NCBI GenBank assembly: GCA_965208395.1
Contig: CBDBON010000001.1
Span: 372,001-436,000 of the forward strand
Direction: 5' to 3'
DNA from: CBDBON01 sp965208395
GTDB lineage: Bacteria; Chloroflexota; Dehalococcoidia; Lucifugimonadales; CBDBON01
DNA: 64,000 nucleotides
Part shown: positions 51,493 through 59,541 of the stretch, in pieces
How the letters are laid out: each line of letters opens with the position of its first letter
Numbering within the stretch: position 1 is the stretch's first letter
The notes under the pieces: model-generated
The model's database searches: none
The model's input: only the letters and a program-made list of their open reading frames with translations
What the model was told of the DNA's origin: nothing
Position numbers and translations under genes: made by a program

Positions 51493-52938
51493 CTATATGT
51501 AGGCTTCGCTGCCGGCCCTCGCGATGGCCGCCGCCTGACGGACGTCCGAGCATGAGGCGCCTGTGGGGAACACCTTGCCCGGGTTGAATCTCAGGCCGGT
51601 CGCGAAGGCGGGCTTGAGCTTCGACATAGCCTCCATGTCGTCGTCCGTGAACATCAGGGGCATGTGCTCCTGCTTCTCCAGTCCGATGCCATGCTCGCCG
51701 GACAGCACGCCGCCCGCCTCAACGCAGAGCTTCAGTATCTCTCCGCCAATCTCCATGACCTTCTCGGTGTCGCCCGGTCTGCGCTCGTCGAACAGTACGG
51801 AGGGATGGAGGTTACCGTCGCCGGCGTGAAGCAGGTTCGCGATAGGGAACCCGCTCTCCCGGGATATCTCCTTGATCCTCGCCAGCACCTCTACCAGCTT
51901 GGTCCGCGGGATCGTGCCATCGGCCAGGTAGTAGTTGGGCGCCAGCCGGCCGAGAGCTCCCAGGACGCCCTTGCGTCCGGCCCACAGCCGTTCGCGCTCC
52001 TGCTCGTCGGTCGCGGTGCGGATCTCGAGAGAGTCGTACAGCCGGCAGATGCGTTCGATCTCCTCGACCTCCTCCTCGACCGACTCGACGAGGCCGTCCG
52101 CCTCGACGAGCAGCACGGCGCCCGCGCCGGCCGGGTAGCCCGCGTGCACGGCCGGCTCGACGGCCTCTATGCAGATGTCGTCCATCATCTCGATGGCGGC
52201 GGGGACGATACCAGCGCCGATTATCCCTGATACGGCGGCGCTGGCGTGGTCGAGCTCCTTGAAGACCGCCAGCAGCGTCTTCACCGCTTCGGGTCGGGTC
52301 AGCAGCCGGACGGCGACCTTGGTCACGATGCCGAGCGTTCCCTCCGAGCCGACCATCACGCCGCGCAGATCGTAACCGTGCCCGTCTCTCGTCTTGCCGC
52401 CGACCCACTGGATCGATCCGTCGGCCAGCACCATCTCGAGTCCGAGCACGTGATTGGTGGTCACACCGTATGCGAGACAGTGCGGGCCGCCCGAGTTCTC
52501 AGCCACGTTGCCGCCGATCGTGCATGCCTTCTGGCTGGAGGGATCGGGCGCGTAGTAGAGGCCGTACTTGGAGACGGCGTCGGTCAGGTCGATGTTGACG
52601 AGCCCAGGCTCGACCACCGCTATGCGGTTCTCGACGTCGATCTCCAGGATCCGGGTCATCCGCGTAAGGGGCATCAGGATGCCGCCGTGCTCGGCGACCG
52701 CGCCGCCGCTCAGGCCGGTGCCCGCGCCCCGCGCCACGATCGGGAGATCGTGGCGGCAGGCGATCCTGACCACCTCCGAGACCTCTTCCGCCGAGGCTGG
52801 AAGCACGACGGCCGAGGGCAGCGCCTTGTCGACGGAGCCGTCATACTCGAAGACGATGAGATCGGCGTGGTCGTGAAGGACGTAGGCGTCGCCTACGACC
52901 GCCTGCAGCTCTTCGATGAGGGTGGGGTTAGACGTCAT
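51493..52938 (-). CDS. glcD: Glycolate oxidase catalytic subunit (FAD-linked)
   Basis: 481-residue FAD enzyme oxidising glycolate (or D-lactate/2-hydroxyglutarate) to the 2-oxoacid. PIVARGAGTGLSGGAVAEHGGI, VEPGLVNIDLTDAV, DPSSQKACTIGGNVAENSGGPHCLAYG and GSEGTLGIVTKVAVRLL form the FAD domain. The C-terminal domain has LLHAGDGNLHP and GGVLSGEHGIGLEK (metal/substrate histidines). First gene of glcDEF-SDR. Confidence 0.93.
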   Translation of the reverse strand: MTSNPTLIEELQAVVGDAYVLHDHADLIVFEYDGSVDKALPSAVVLPASAEEVSEVVRIACRHDLPIVARGAGTGLSGGAVAEHGGILMPLTRMTRILEIDVENRIAVVEPGLVNIDLTDAVSKYGLYYAPDPSSQKACTIGGNVAENSGGPHCLAYGVTTNHVLGLEMVLADGSIQWVGGKTRDGHGYDLRGVMVGSEGTLGIVTKVAVRLLTRPEAVKTLLAVFKELDHASAAVSGIIGAGIVPAAIEMMDDICIEAVEPAVHAGYPAGAGAVLLVEADGLVESVEEEVEEIERICRLYDSLEIRTATDEQERERLWAGRKGVLGALGRLAPNYYLADGTIPRTKLVEVLARIKEISRESGFPIANLLHAGDGNLHPSVLFDERRPGDTEKVMEIGGEILKLCVEAGGVLSGEHGIGLEKQEHMPLMFTDDDMEAMSKLKPAFATGLRFNPGKVFPTGASCSDVRQAAAIARAGSEAYI

Positions 52939-53241
52939 GGTATCGGGTCATCATCATAGTTGACGGGGGTATGGGGCGGCAACCTGTATCTGTGCCAACC
53001 TGGGCCCTATATATTATGTGCGTCAAAGTGGGACAAAGTGCGACATTTCGATGGCCGGGAAAGGAGGTCAGGAGCCGGGGCCTCCATACTCCTGCGCTCC
53101 CTGGTCGCAACACTACTATAGCACAGACGTTCGCGGGGTCAATCGGGTGGTAGATTCAGATAGGGCCTTCGACAGGCTCAGGCCGAACGGGGAGGACGAC
53201 TTTCCTGCATTACAATTGAAAAGGCCCCTGGCGTTTGGTAG
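52939..53241. other. Intergenic region between glcD and hisC
   Basis: 303 bp without a convincing gene. It is the upstream region for glcD and the downstream region for hisC. It holds an AT-rich block around 53010 (CTATATATTATG), a TGGGACAAAGTGCGACA-like sequence near 53030 and the dispersed repeat at 53166-53190. On the minus strand the AT block may hold the glcD promoter; no firm -35/-10 pair. Confidence 0.5.
53166..53190 (+). repeat. Dispersed repeat (PVRPEPVEG type), copy 1
   Basis: CCTTCGACAGGCTCAGG followed by CCGAACGG. Two mismatches from 54329-54353 in the same orientation, so the two copies flank hisC. Sequences of this type translate as PVRPEPVEG or FDRLRPNGE and are familiar dispersed bacterial repeats. 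Confidence 0.8.
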
Positions 53242-54363
53242 TCAGACGATTCGGCGGAGAGCGGCTACGAAGGCGTCGTTCTGGTCGGGCGTTCCGATCG
53301 ACACCCTGAAGCAGTCATCGAGCCTCTCCGATCCGGGCAGGCGAACGAAGATGCCGCGCTTGGCCAGGCCTTCGAAGATGTCTCGAGCCCGCCCGCCGTC
53401 CATCTGGCAGAGCATGAAGTTGCCCTTGGAGGGCCATGGCGTCAGGCCGGGCATACTTTCCAGGAGCGAGAAGAGGCGAGCTCTCTCTTCGACGATGGCC
53501 TGGACCCTGGCTAGCAGGGCGTCAGCGTCTTCGAGAGACGCGATCACGGCGGCCTCCGCGATAGAGCTGAGGTTGTAGGGTATCTTGACGGCCATGAGGG
53601 CATCGACGACATCGGGATAGGCCAGCGCGTAGCCGACCCGGAGACCGGCGATGCCGGCCCATTTGCTCATCGTTCGCAGGACCACCAGGTTGTCTCGCTC
53701 GGCCAACAGCGCCGATAGGGACTGGCCGTGGAACTCGAAGTAGGCCTCGTCGACCACGACAAGCGGTCCCGAATCCAGCAACGCACGCACCTGCTCTTCG
53801 GATGCGGGATTGCCGGTGGGGTTGTTGGGGGAGTTGACGAAGATGATCTTCGTGTTCGGCCCGACTGCTGCTTCCACCGACCGTACGTCGATCTCGAACC
53901 GCTCGTCTCTGGGGACTGAGATGAGATGCGCCCCGGCCACGCCGGCGCAGAAGCGGTACATTCCAAAGGTCGGATCACACTCGATCACGGAGTCGCCGGG
54001 ATCGACGAAGACGCGAAACAGTAGGTCGATCAGCTCTCCGCTGCCGGAGCCGAGGACGATGTTGGAGGGGTCGAGTCCGACGTAACCGGAGAGAGCATCC
54101 CGGACCCTGCGCTGCATGGGGTCCGGGTAGAGGTGCAACGGGCCGGAGGCGATGGCCCTTGCGACGGCGGGAGAAGGCCCGTAGGGGTTCTCGTTCGCAT
54201 TCAGCCTGATGATCCGGTCTTCGGACACGCCGGCGCGGCGCGCGAGCACTTCCGGCGGGTCCACCGAAGCAAACCTTCCCGCAGACGCTAGATGCGGACG
54301 GATCAGCCGTCCTACGGCTGGTCCTGGTCCTTCCACAGGCTCAGGGCGAACGGGTCCAGGCAT
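53242..54363 (-). CDS. hisC: Histidinol-phosphate aminotransferase
   Basis: PLP aminotransferase of histidine synthesis, 373 residues. LIRPHLAS, IIRLNANENPYGPSP, LGSGSGELIDLLFRVFVDPGD, VNSPNNPTGNP and the PLP Lys234 in RTMSKWAGIAGLRVGY. Only ATG 54363 lies before the conserved LIRPHLAS segment, so residues 4-12 (PVRPEPVEG) are encoded by a dispersed repeat at 54329-54353. Starts 4 bp after the ugd stop. No other his genes nearby. Confidence 0.92.
   Translation of the reverse strand: MPGPVRPEPVEGPGPAVGRLIRPHLASAGRFASVDPPEVLARRAGVSEDRIIRLNANENPYGPSPAVARAIASGPLHLYPDPMQRRVRDALSGYVGLDPSNIVLGSGSGELIDLLFRVFVDPGDSVIECDPTFGMYRFCAGVAGAHLISVPRDERFEIDVRSVEAAVGPNTKIIFVNSPNNPTGNPASEEQVRALLDSGPLVVVDEAYFEFHGQSLSALLAERDNLVVLRTMSKWAGIAGLRVGYALAYPDVVDALMAVKIPYNLSSIAEAAVIASLEDADALLARVQAIVEERARLFSLLESMPGLTPWPSKGNFMLCQMDGGRARDIFEGLAKRGIFVRLPGSERLDDCFRVSIGTPDQNDAFVAALRRIV
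54329..54353 (+). repeat. Dispersed repeat (PVRPEPVEG type), copy 2, inside hisC
   Basis: CCTTCCACAGGCTCAGG followed by GCGAACGG, near-identical to 53166-53190. Read on the minus strand it encodes the first residues of HisC. Confidence 0.8.
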
Positions 54364-54366
54364 CGT

Positions 54367-55746
54367 CTAGTGTCCTGAGGCGGATGGAGAGCCAGTGGAT
54401 TCCTGCTCTCGCGGGAGTGACGAATGGAGTGTCGGGAAGGAAGGATTGCCGTCTGCATCTCTTCCGATCCCTTTGTACTCGAACCCCAGCCTGCGCATCT
54501 CACCGGCGTCCAGAGCGTTGCGGCCGTCGAACAGAAACCGGGGAGGACGCATGCAGCGAGCGAGGTCCTTCCAGTCCGCGGCGACGATCTGTCTCCACTC
54601 GGTCAGCACTACCATCGCCTGCGCCCGGTCTCCGGCCTCGACCGGGTCATCAACCAGGCGGACCGCCGGAGGCAGGTGCGTCCGGGCCGTGTCGTTCGCC
54701 TCTGGATCGAACGCCCTCACATCGGCGCCCTCGTCCACGAGCGCCTTGATCAGATCGAGGGACGGCGCGTCGCGCACGTCGTCGGTTTCCGGCTTGAACG
54801 CTAGGCCAAGAACGCCGATTCTGAGCCCGTCGATTATGCCGTTGAAACGCCTGCGAAGCGCGTGCAGGGGCAAGAGCCTCTGACGGTTGTTGACGTTTAT
54901 GACCGAGCGGAGCAGCTCGACGCTGACGTCGCTGGTCAGGCCCAGATGGTCGAGCGCCCGTACATCCTTTGGGAAGCAGGAGCCTCCGTACCCCACGCCG
55001 GCGTAGATACGGCTGCCGGTCCTCGCATCCATCGCGAGGCCCTCGCTCACCGTATCGATAGAGGCTCCCACCCTGTCGCACAGGGACGCCATCTCGTTGA
55101 TGAAGGAGATCCTCGTCGCCAGGAAGGCGTTGCTCGCGTATTTGATCATCTCGGCGCTGGAGATGTCGGTTATCAGGTAGGGCGCCTCGATTCCCGCGTG
55201 CATCTCCCTGACGACCGCGACTGAGCTCGCATCTCCGGGCTCCGCTCCGATCACGATCCGGTCGGGCGATCTCCAGTCCTCGACCGCCCGGCCCTCTCGG
55301 AGAAACTCCGGGTTGGAGACGTAGGCGAGACCAGCCCCTCTCAGGTCCTTCTCGACGATGCGCTGACCGGTGCCGGGAGGGACGGTGCTCTTCATCGCCA
55401 CCACGAGCCTCTGGGGACTCTTTGAAATGACCCAGGATACTGCCGACCTCACCTGCCTCAGGTCCGCCGCTCCGCTCTCCGTCGGCGGCGTCCCCGTGGC
55501 GATCAGGGCGACGTCGCCGAGGGATTCGGACACGTCGTCGCGATGGAGGAACCTCAGGTTTCCCTCGGATATCGCCGCAGCCACCATCGGCTCCAGGCCG
55601 GGCTCGTATGCCGGAATGCGGCCGGCCTGAAGGAGCCGGACTCGGTCCCGGTCTATGTCGACGCCGAGCAGGTCGTGACCGGCCCTCGCAAGCCCGGCGG
55701 CCGCGACCATTCCCACATATCCGAGTCCTACTACGGTGATCTTCAA
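54367..55746 (-). CDS. ugd: UDP-glucose 6-dehydrogenase
   Basis: Two-step NAD oxidation of UDP-glucose to UDP-glucuronate for surface polysaccharides. 459 residues. VVGLGYVGMVAAAGLARAGHDLLGVDID, STVPPGTGQRIVE, NPEFLREGRAVED, nucleophile Cys257 in GYGGSCFPKD, and GLAFKPETDDVRDAPS. The enzyme proper ends about residue 430 (FEYKGIGR); the last 29 residues come from a REP-like repeat at 54392-54422 that the frame runs through. Could alternatively accept another UDP-sugar. Confidence 0.93.
   Translation of the reverse strand: MKITVVGLGYVGMVAAAGLARAGHDLLGVDIDRDRVRLLQAGRIPAYEPGLEPMVAAAISEGNLRFLHRDDVSESLGDVALIATGTPPTESGAADLRQVRSAVSWVISKSPQRLVVAMKSTVPPGTGQRIVEKDLRGAGLAYVSNPEFLREGRAVEDWRSPDRIVIGAEPGDASSVAVVREMHAGIEAPYLITDISSAEMIKYASNAFLATRISFINEMASLCDRVGASIDTVSEGLAMDARTGSRIYAGVGYGGSCFPKDVRALDHLGLTSDVSVELLRSVINVNNRQRLLPLHALRRRFNGIIDGLRIGVLGLAFKPETDDVRDAPSLDLIKALVDEGADVRAFDPEANDTARTHLPPAVRLVDDPVEAGDRAQAMVVLTEWRQIVAADWKDLARCMRPPRFLFDGRNALDAGEMRRLGFEYKGIGRDADGNPSFPTLHSSLPREQESTGSPSASGH
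54392..54422 (-). repeat. REP-like repeat, copy C, inside the ugd 3' end
   Basis: On the minus strand CGTCACTCCCGC-GAGA-GCAGGAATCC, the same layout (stem around a GAGA/GAAA tetraloop with CGTC and CCA flanks) as 32825-32852 and 41173-41197, but more diverged. It encodes part of the non-homologous Ugd tail. Confidence 0.7.
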
Positions 55747-55770
55747 CTCGCCAACACGGTATGAGCAGTC

Positions 55771-57819
55771 CTACTCCGCAAGCTGGGCGGCCAGGGCCGC
55801 GGGCTCCGTCACCGGCAGATTGCAGACGTAGTTCCGGCATACGTACACCGTTGGACGGCCGCCGATACGGCTCTTTTCCCGCAACAAGGGTAATGTGGAC
55901 TCCGACTCGTCTGATGGCCCTGTGGCCTCCGCGCCGCTGCCGACGAGTAGGCGATTTGGCAGGTAGCTTCTATGGACCTCGGCCAACAGCGCCCCGGTCG
56001 CCTGATCGGCGGGGTCGCCAATCACCACTATCTCCTTGACCGTGGACAGGTAGAAGTCGAGCGCGCACAGCCAATGTCCGGCGCCGGTCGGGAAGCGGGT
56101 CGCCAGCTCGCGCACCGACCTCAGAGCAGAAGCGGCCCTGCGCCGGTACTCATCGTCCCCCGACAGTATCGCCAGCCTGAGCAGGACGTCGGTCGCCATC
56201 GAGCTTCCCGAGGGCACGGCGTTGTCGGAGACATCGCGCGGCCTCACGATCAACTCCTCATGGTCCCTCCCCGTGTCGTACATCTGCCCGGAGGCGTCGT
56301 CCCAGAACAGGTCGATCATCTCCTCTCCGAGAGATACGGCCTCAAGGAGCCACTCGTCGTCGAACGTCACCTCGTGGAGGGCAATCAGCCCGTCGATGAG
56401 GAATGCGTAGTCCTCCAGGTAGGCGCGCAGCTTGGCCTCTCCGTCCCTGTAGGTGCGCAGCAGGCGACCATCCTTTCTCAGGTGGGAGAGTATGAATTTC
56501 GCGTTTTGGTTAGCCGCCTGGGCATAGTCGGCGCGGCCCAGAACCGCCGCCGCCTCCGCGAATCCCCGGAGCATCATGCCGTTCCAGGACGTCAGTATCT
56601 TGTCGTCCAGGCCAGGAGCGACCCGCCTGCTCCTCGCCTCTAGGAGCCTGGGCTTCGACCGCTCCACCAGTCGCCCGAGGGCCTCGTCATCGACGCCGAG
56701 CTCCCTGGCGCCGTCCCGGACGTGGAGGATCGACCGCCCCTCGAAGTTGCCTTCCCGCGTGACGCCGTAGTACAGGTTGATCAGCCGACCATCCTCTTCG
56801 CCGAGGATGTCCACGATCTCTTCCGGACGCCATACGAAGAACTTGCCCTCCACGCCCTCGCTGTCAGCGTCCTGTGCCGAATAGAAACCGCCGTCCGGAT
56901 CTGTCATCTCTCTGCGGACGTAGTCGAGAGTCTCCTCCACGACTCGCCTGTAGAGATCCTTTCCGGTCACCTGGTAGGCATGCAGGTATAGCTTTACCAG
57001 AAGAGCGTTGTCATACAGCATCTTTTCGAAGTGGGGCACCAGCCAGTAGGTATCGGTTGAGTAGCGGTGGAAACCGCCGCCTATCTGGTCGTAGATTCCC
57101 CCGTTGGCCATCCGATCCAGCGTCAGCTCCACCATGTCGAGCGCGTCGGGGTCCTGGACGCGCTGGTAGTAGCGGAGCAGGAACTCGTAGGTCATCGGCT
57201 GGGGGAACTTCGGCTGCAGGCCGACCCCTCCGTGCCTGTCGTCGAACTGGCTGGCGATGGCCCGGTAGGCTTGGCCGAGCACCTCGGTAGTCAGCGGCTC
57301 GAGGCTGTGGACCGGGAGTGACACCTGCTCCATCCTCTGGATGAGCTGGGTGGTCGTTCTGACCACGTCGCCCCGGTTCTCGCGGTAGGCGCGCGCAATA
57401 GCCTCGACGACCTTCGGGAAGCCCGGCATTCCCCTTCGGTCCTCGGGGGGGAAGTAGGTGCCGCCGTAGAAGGGTTTGCCTTCTGGCGTAAGAAAGACGG
57501 TCATGGGCCATCCGCCATGTCCCGTCATCGCCTGAACGGCCATCATGTAGATCGAGTCGATGTCCGGCCGCTCCTCGCGGTCGACCTTGATGCAGACGAA
57601 GTTGTCGTTCATCAACTTCGCGATGTGGGGATCCTCGAACGACTCCCGCTCCATGACGTGACACCAGTGGCATGCCGAGTATCCGACGCTCAACAGGATG
57701 GGCATCTCCTCCGAGCGCGCCCGGTCCAGCGCCTCCGGTCCCCAGGGGTGCCAGTCAACCGGGTTGTGGGCGTGCTGGAGGAGGTAGGGGCTGGTCTCGT
57801 GAATCAGTCGGTTGGGCAT
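55771..57819 (-). CDS. YyaL/DUF255 thioredoxin-domain protein (SPATA20-like)
   Basis: 682 residues. N-terminal thioredoxin-like domain (NRLIHETSPYLLQHAHNPVDW, SVGYSACHWCHVMERESFED with a CHWC motif, VKVDREERPDID written here as IKVDREERPDIDSIYM) followed by an (alpha/alpha)6-barrel like N-acylglucosamine epimerases or glucoamylases (LVPHFEKMLYDNALL, FYSAQDADSEGVEG, TSWNGMMLRGFAEAA). Function not established. 14 bp downstream of the NHL-thioredoxin gene, so the two thiol proteins are probably co-expressed. Confidence 0.9.
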   Translation of the reverse strand: MPNRLIHETSPYLLQHAHNPVDWHPWGPEALDRARSEEMPILLSVGYSACHWCHVMERESFEDPHIAKLMNDNFVCIKVDREERPDIDSIYMMAVQAMTGHGGWPMTVFLTPEGKPFYGGTYFPPEDRRGMPGFPKVVEAIARAYRENRGDVVRTTTQLIQRMEQVSLPVHSLEPLTTEVLGQAYRAIASQFDDRHGGVGLQPKFPQPMTYEFLLRYYQRVQDPDALDMVELTLDRMANGGIYDQIGGGFHRYSTDTYWLVPHFEKMLYDNALLVKLYLHAYQVTGKDLYRRVVEETLDYVRREMTDPDGGFYSAQDADSEGVEGKFFVWRPEEIVDILGEEDGRLINLYYGVTREGNFEGRSILHVRDGARELGVDDEALGRLVERSKPRLLEARSRRVAPGLDDKILTSWNGMMLRGFAEAAAVLGRADYAQAANQNAKFILSHLRKDGRLLRTYRDGEAKLRAYLEDYAFLIDGLIALHEVTFDDEWLLEAVSLGEEMIDLFWDDASGQMYDTGRDHEELIVRPRDVSDNAVPSGSSMATDVLLRLAILSGDDEYRRRAASALRSVRELATRFPTGAGHWLCALDFYLSTVKEIVVIGDPADQATGALLAEVHRSYLPNRLLVGSGAEATGPSDESESTLPLLREKSRIGGRPTVYVCRNYVCNLPVTEPAALAAQLAE

Positions 57820-57833
57820 GGCTTATTGGCGTC

Positions 57834-59324
57834 CTAGAGGCCCGTGATCTCCAGTGTGGTCACGAGACGCGACTCGAGATCGGCCACTCGTATGGCGTGA
57901 TTGTTCGTGTCGGCTATGTACATGCTGCCGTTCGCTATGCTGAGTCCTCCCGGCTCGTGGAACTGCGCTGACGCGCCGGTCCCGTCCTGTCTTCCGACCT
58001 CCCCGCTGCCCAGGAAGGTAGTCGCGCTCCTGGTGACGGGCAGTATGCGCTTGATCTTGTTGTTGTAGGTGTCGGTGATGAACAGCTCACCGTCCCGGAT
58101 GTCGATTCCGAGGGGGTGCTGGAGCCGGACCTGGTTGCCGAGGCCGTCCACGTCGCCGAAGGTGAACAGGTCCTCTCCCACGATGGTAGATACTCGTCCG
58201 GTCTCGGCCAGGTCGGCGGTGCGGACGGCGCTGGTCTCGCTGTCGGTGAAGTAGAGCCTTGCGCCGTCTGAGACGATGCCGCTGGGCTGCGCGAGCTGCG
58301 CGAAGTCGAGAGGACCGTCGACTATCCGCTCACGGCCGCTTCCCGCGTGGGGCCGGACCTCGCCGGTGTCCAGGTGGAGCCTCCAGAGCTGGTGGAACCC
58401 GGCCATCGCGATGTAAAGGACGCCGTCGTCCAGCGCGAGGTCCCAGGGGGAGTTGAGCGTCGTCGAAAGGCCCGGGCCGCCCGCGTGGAACATGGGAGCC
58501 TGCTCGCCTGTCCCGGCGACCGTCTCCAGACGCTGGCTGCTCAGGTCAGCGCGTCTCACGGCGTGGTTCTTCGTGTCGGCTATGTACAGCGTCCCGCCGT
58601 CGAGCGCCATGCCCTGCGGGTCGTTCAGGGCGGCGTCGCCGAAGCTGCCGTCCTCGAATGCCTTCTCGCCCGATCCGATACAGTCGACGACGCGTCCGTC
58701 CGTCGAGCAGACCAGCACGCGGTTATGGTTCGAGTCGGCTATGAACAGCCGGTCCGATTCGGCGTCGGCCAGGATCTTGCCGGGGAAGGAGAGGGGTCGC
58801 TCCCTCTCTTTTTCATGCTCCAACTTGAACCTCAGAGGCCGTCGGTCCAGCAGACCCTCCTCGTCGAACTCGGCAATCATCTGCTTCAGCAGACTGTCGA
58901 AGACCTCGAGCCTGATCTCACCCTCGTGCTTGCCGACCACCCTGCCTTCCGGGTCGAGGAACATCAGAGTCGGCCAGGCGCGGCAACCGTACTCCTGCCA
59001 TACCCTGAAGTCGGCGTCATTGACTACCGGATGCTCGATCTCGTACCGCAGGACGGCCTTTCGGACGTTGGCCGTCTCCTTTTCGGCAGGGAACTTTGCT
59101 GAGTGAACGCCGACCACGGCGAGCTCCGCCGGGTATCTTCGCTCCAGTTCCCGCAACTGCGGGAATACGTGCATGCAGTTGATTCAGCAGTAGGTCCAGA
59201 AGTCCAGTATGACGATCTTTCCGCGCAGGTCTCGAAGGCTGATCGGGCTATCCGTGTTAAGCCAGTCGAGACCTGGGGGGAAGTCGGGGGCGTTTACCTT
59301 ACCTTTATAGCGTCTTGGGCTCAT
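57834..59324 (-). CDS. NHL-repeat thioredoxin-like protein, candidate selenoprotein (in-frame TGA at codon 47)
   Basis: From ATG 59324 (GGAGGA 4 nt upstream) the frame reads APDFPPGLDWLNTDSPISL, RGKIVILDFWTYC, then TGA (59186-59184), then INCMHVFPQLRELE without further break to 57834. Homologs, including NHLRC2, have CCINC here, so TGA replaces the first Cys of the redox CxxC. A hairpin 18 nt downstream fits a bacterial SECIS. The rest (496 residues in all) has a thioredoxin fold (VVGVHSAKFPAEKETANV, WPTLMFLDPEG) and about five NHL beta-propeller repeats (LFIADSNHNRVLV, LYIADTKNHAVRRADL, LFITDTYNNKIKRIL, MYIADTNNHAIRVADL). If TGA is a true stop, only an N-truncated product from ATG 59174 would form, without the first active Cys. 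Confidence 0.82.
59148..59165 (-). promoter_or_regulatory. Candidate bacterial SECIS hairpin
   Basis: On the minus strand, TTCCCGC-AGTT-GCGGGAA: perfect 7-bp stem, 4-nt loop with G in second position. The stem starts 18 nt after the TGA and the loop about 25 nt after it, inside the 16-37 nt window and with the loop-G rule used for bacterial SECIS prediction. Confidence 0.6.
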
Positions 59325-59365
59325 CGTCTCCTCCCGGGGCGGCGTCCTTATCCTGCGCTACTGTG

Positions 59366-59393
59366 ACTACTTTACAGCCACTACTTTACAGCC
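59366..59393. repeat. Tandem 14-bp repeat upstream of the NHL-thioredoxin gene
   Basis: ACTACTTTACAGCC occurs twice head to tail without spacing (59366-59379, 59380-59393). On the minus strand it is GGCTGTAAAGTAGT twice, 42 nt before ATG 59324. Could be a double protein-binding site in the promoter, or a replication-slippage duplication. Confidence 0.6.
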
Positions 59394-59461
59394 GGCACAT
59401 CTTCTTGAAAAGGAGCAGTTGAGAGCAAACTCTGGAGGAGCGGCGCAATCTGGTGCGGTGG

Positions 59462-59490
59462 TTGACACCATTGACATCTTGCTCTAGACT
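59462..59490 (+). promoter_or_regulatory. Sigma-70 promoter for the ABC importer operon
   Basis: TTGACA (59462-59467, consensus) and TAGACT (59485-59490) separated by exactly 17 bp, 51 nt before the ATG of the substrate-binding protein. The best -35/-10 pair in the window. Confidence 0.7.
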
Positions 59491-59541
59491 TTCGCCCCAT
59501 CGGAGCCGGATCTGAATTCAGAACAGTCAGGATGGTCTGCC

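Noticed and set aside
53018..53578. Plus-strand open frame of about 185 codons between glcD and hisC
   Set aside because: Over half is antisense to hisC and the rest is repeat sequence; no homology and no ribosome site.
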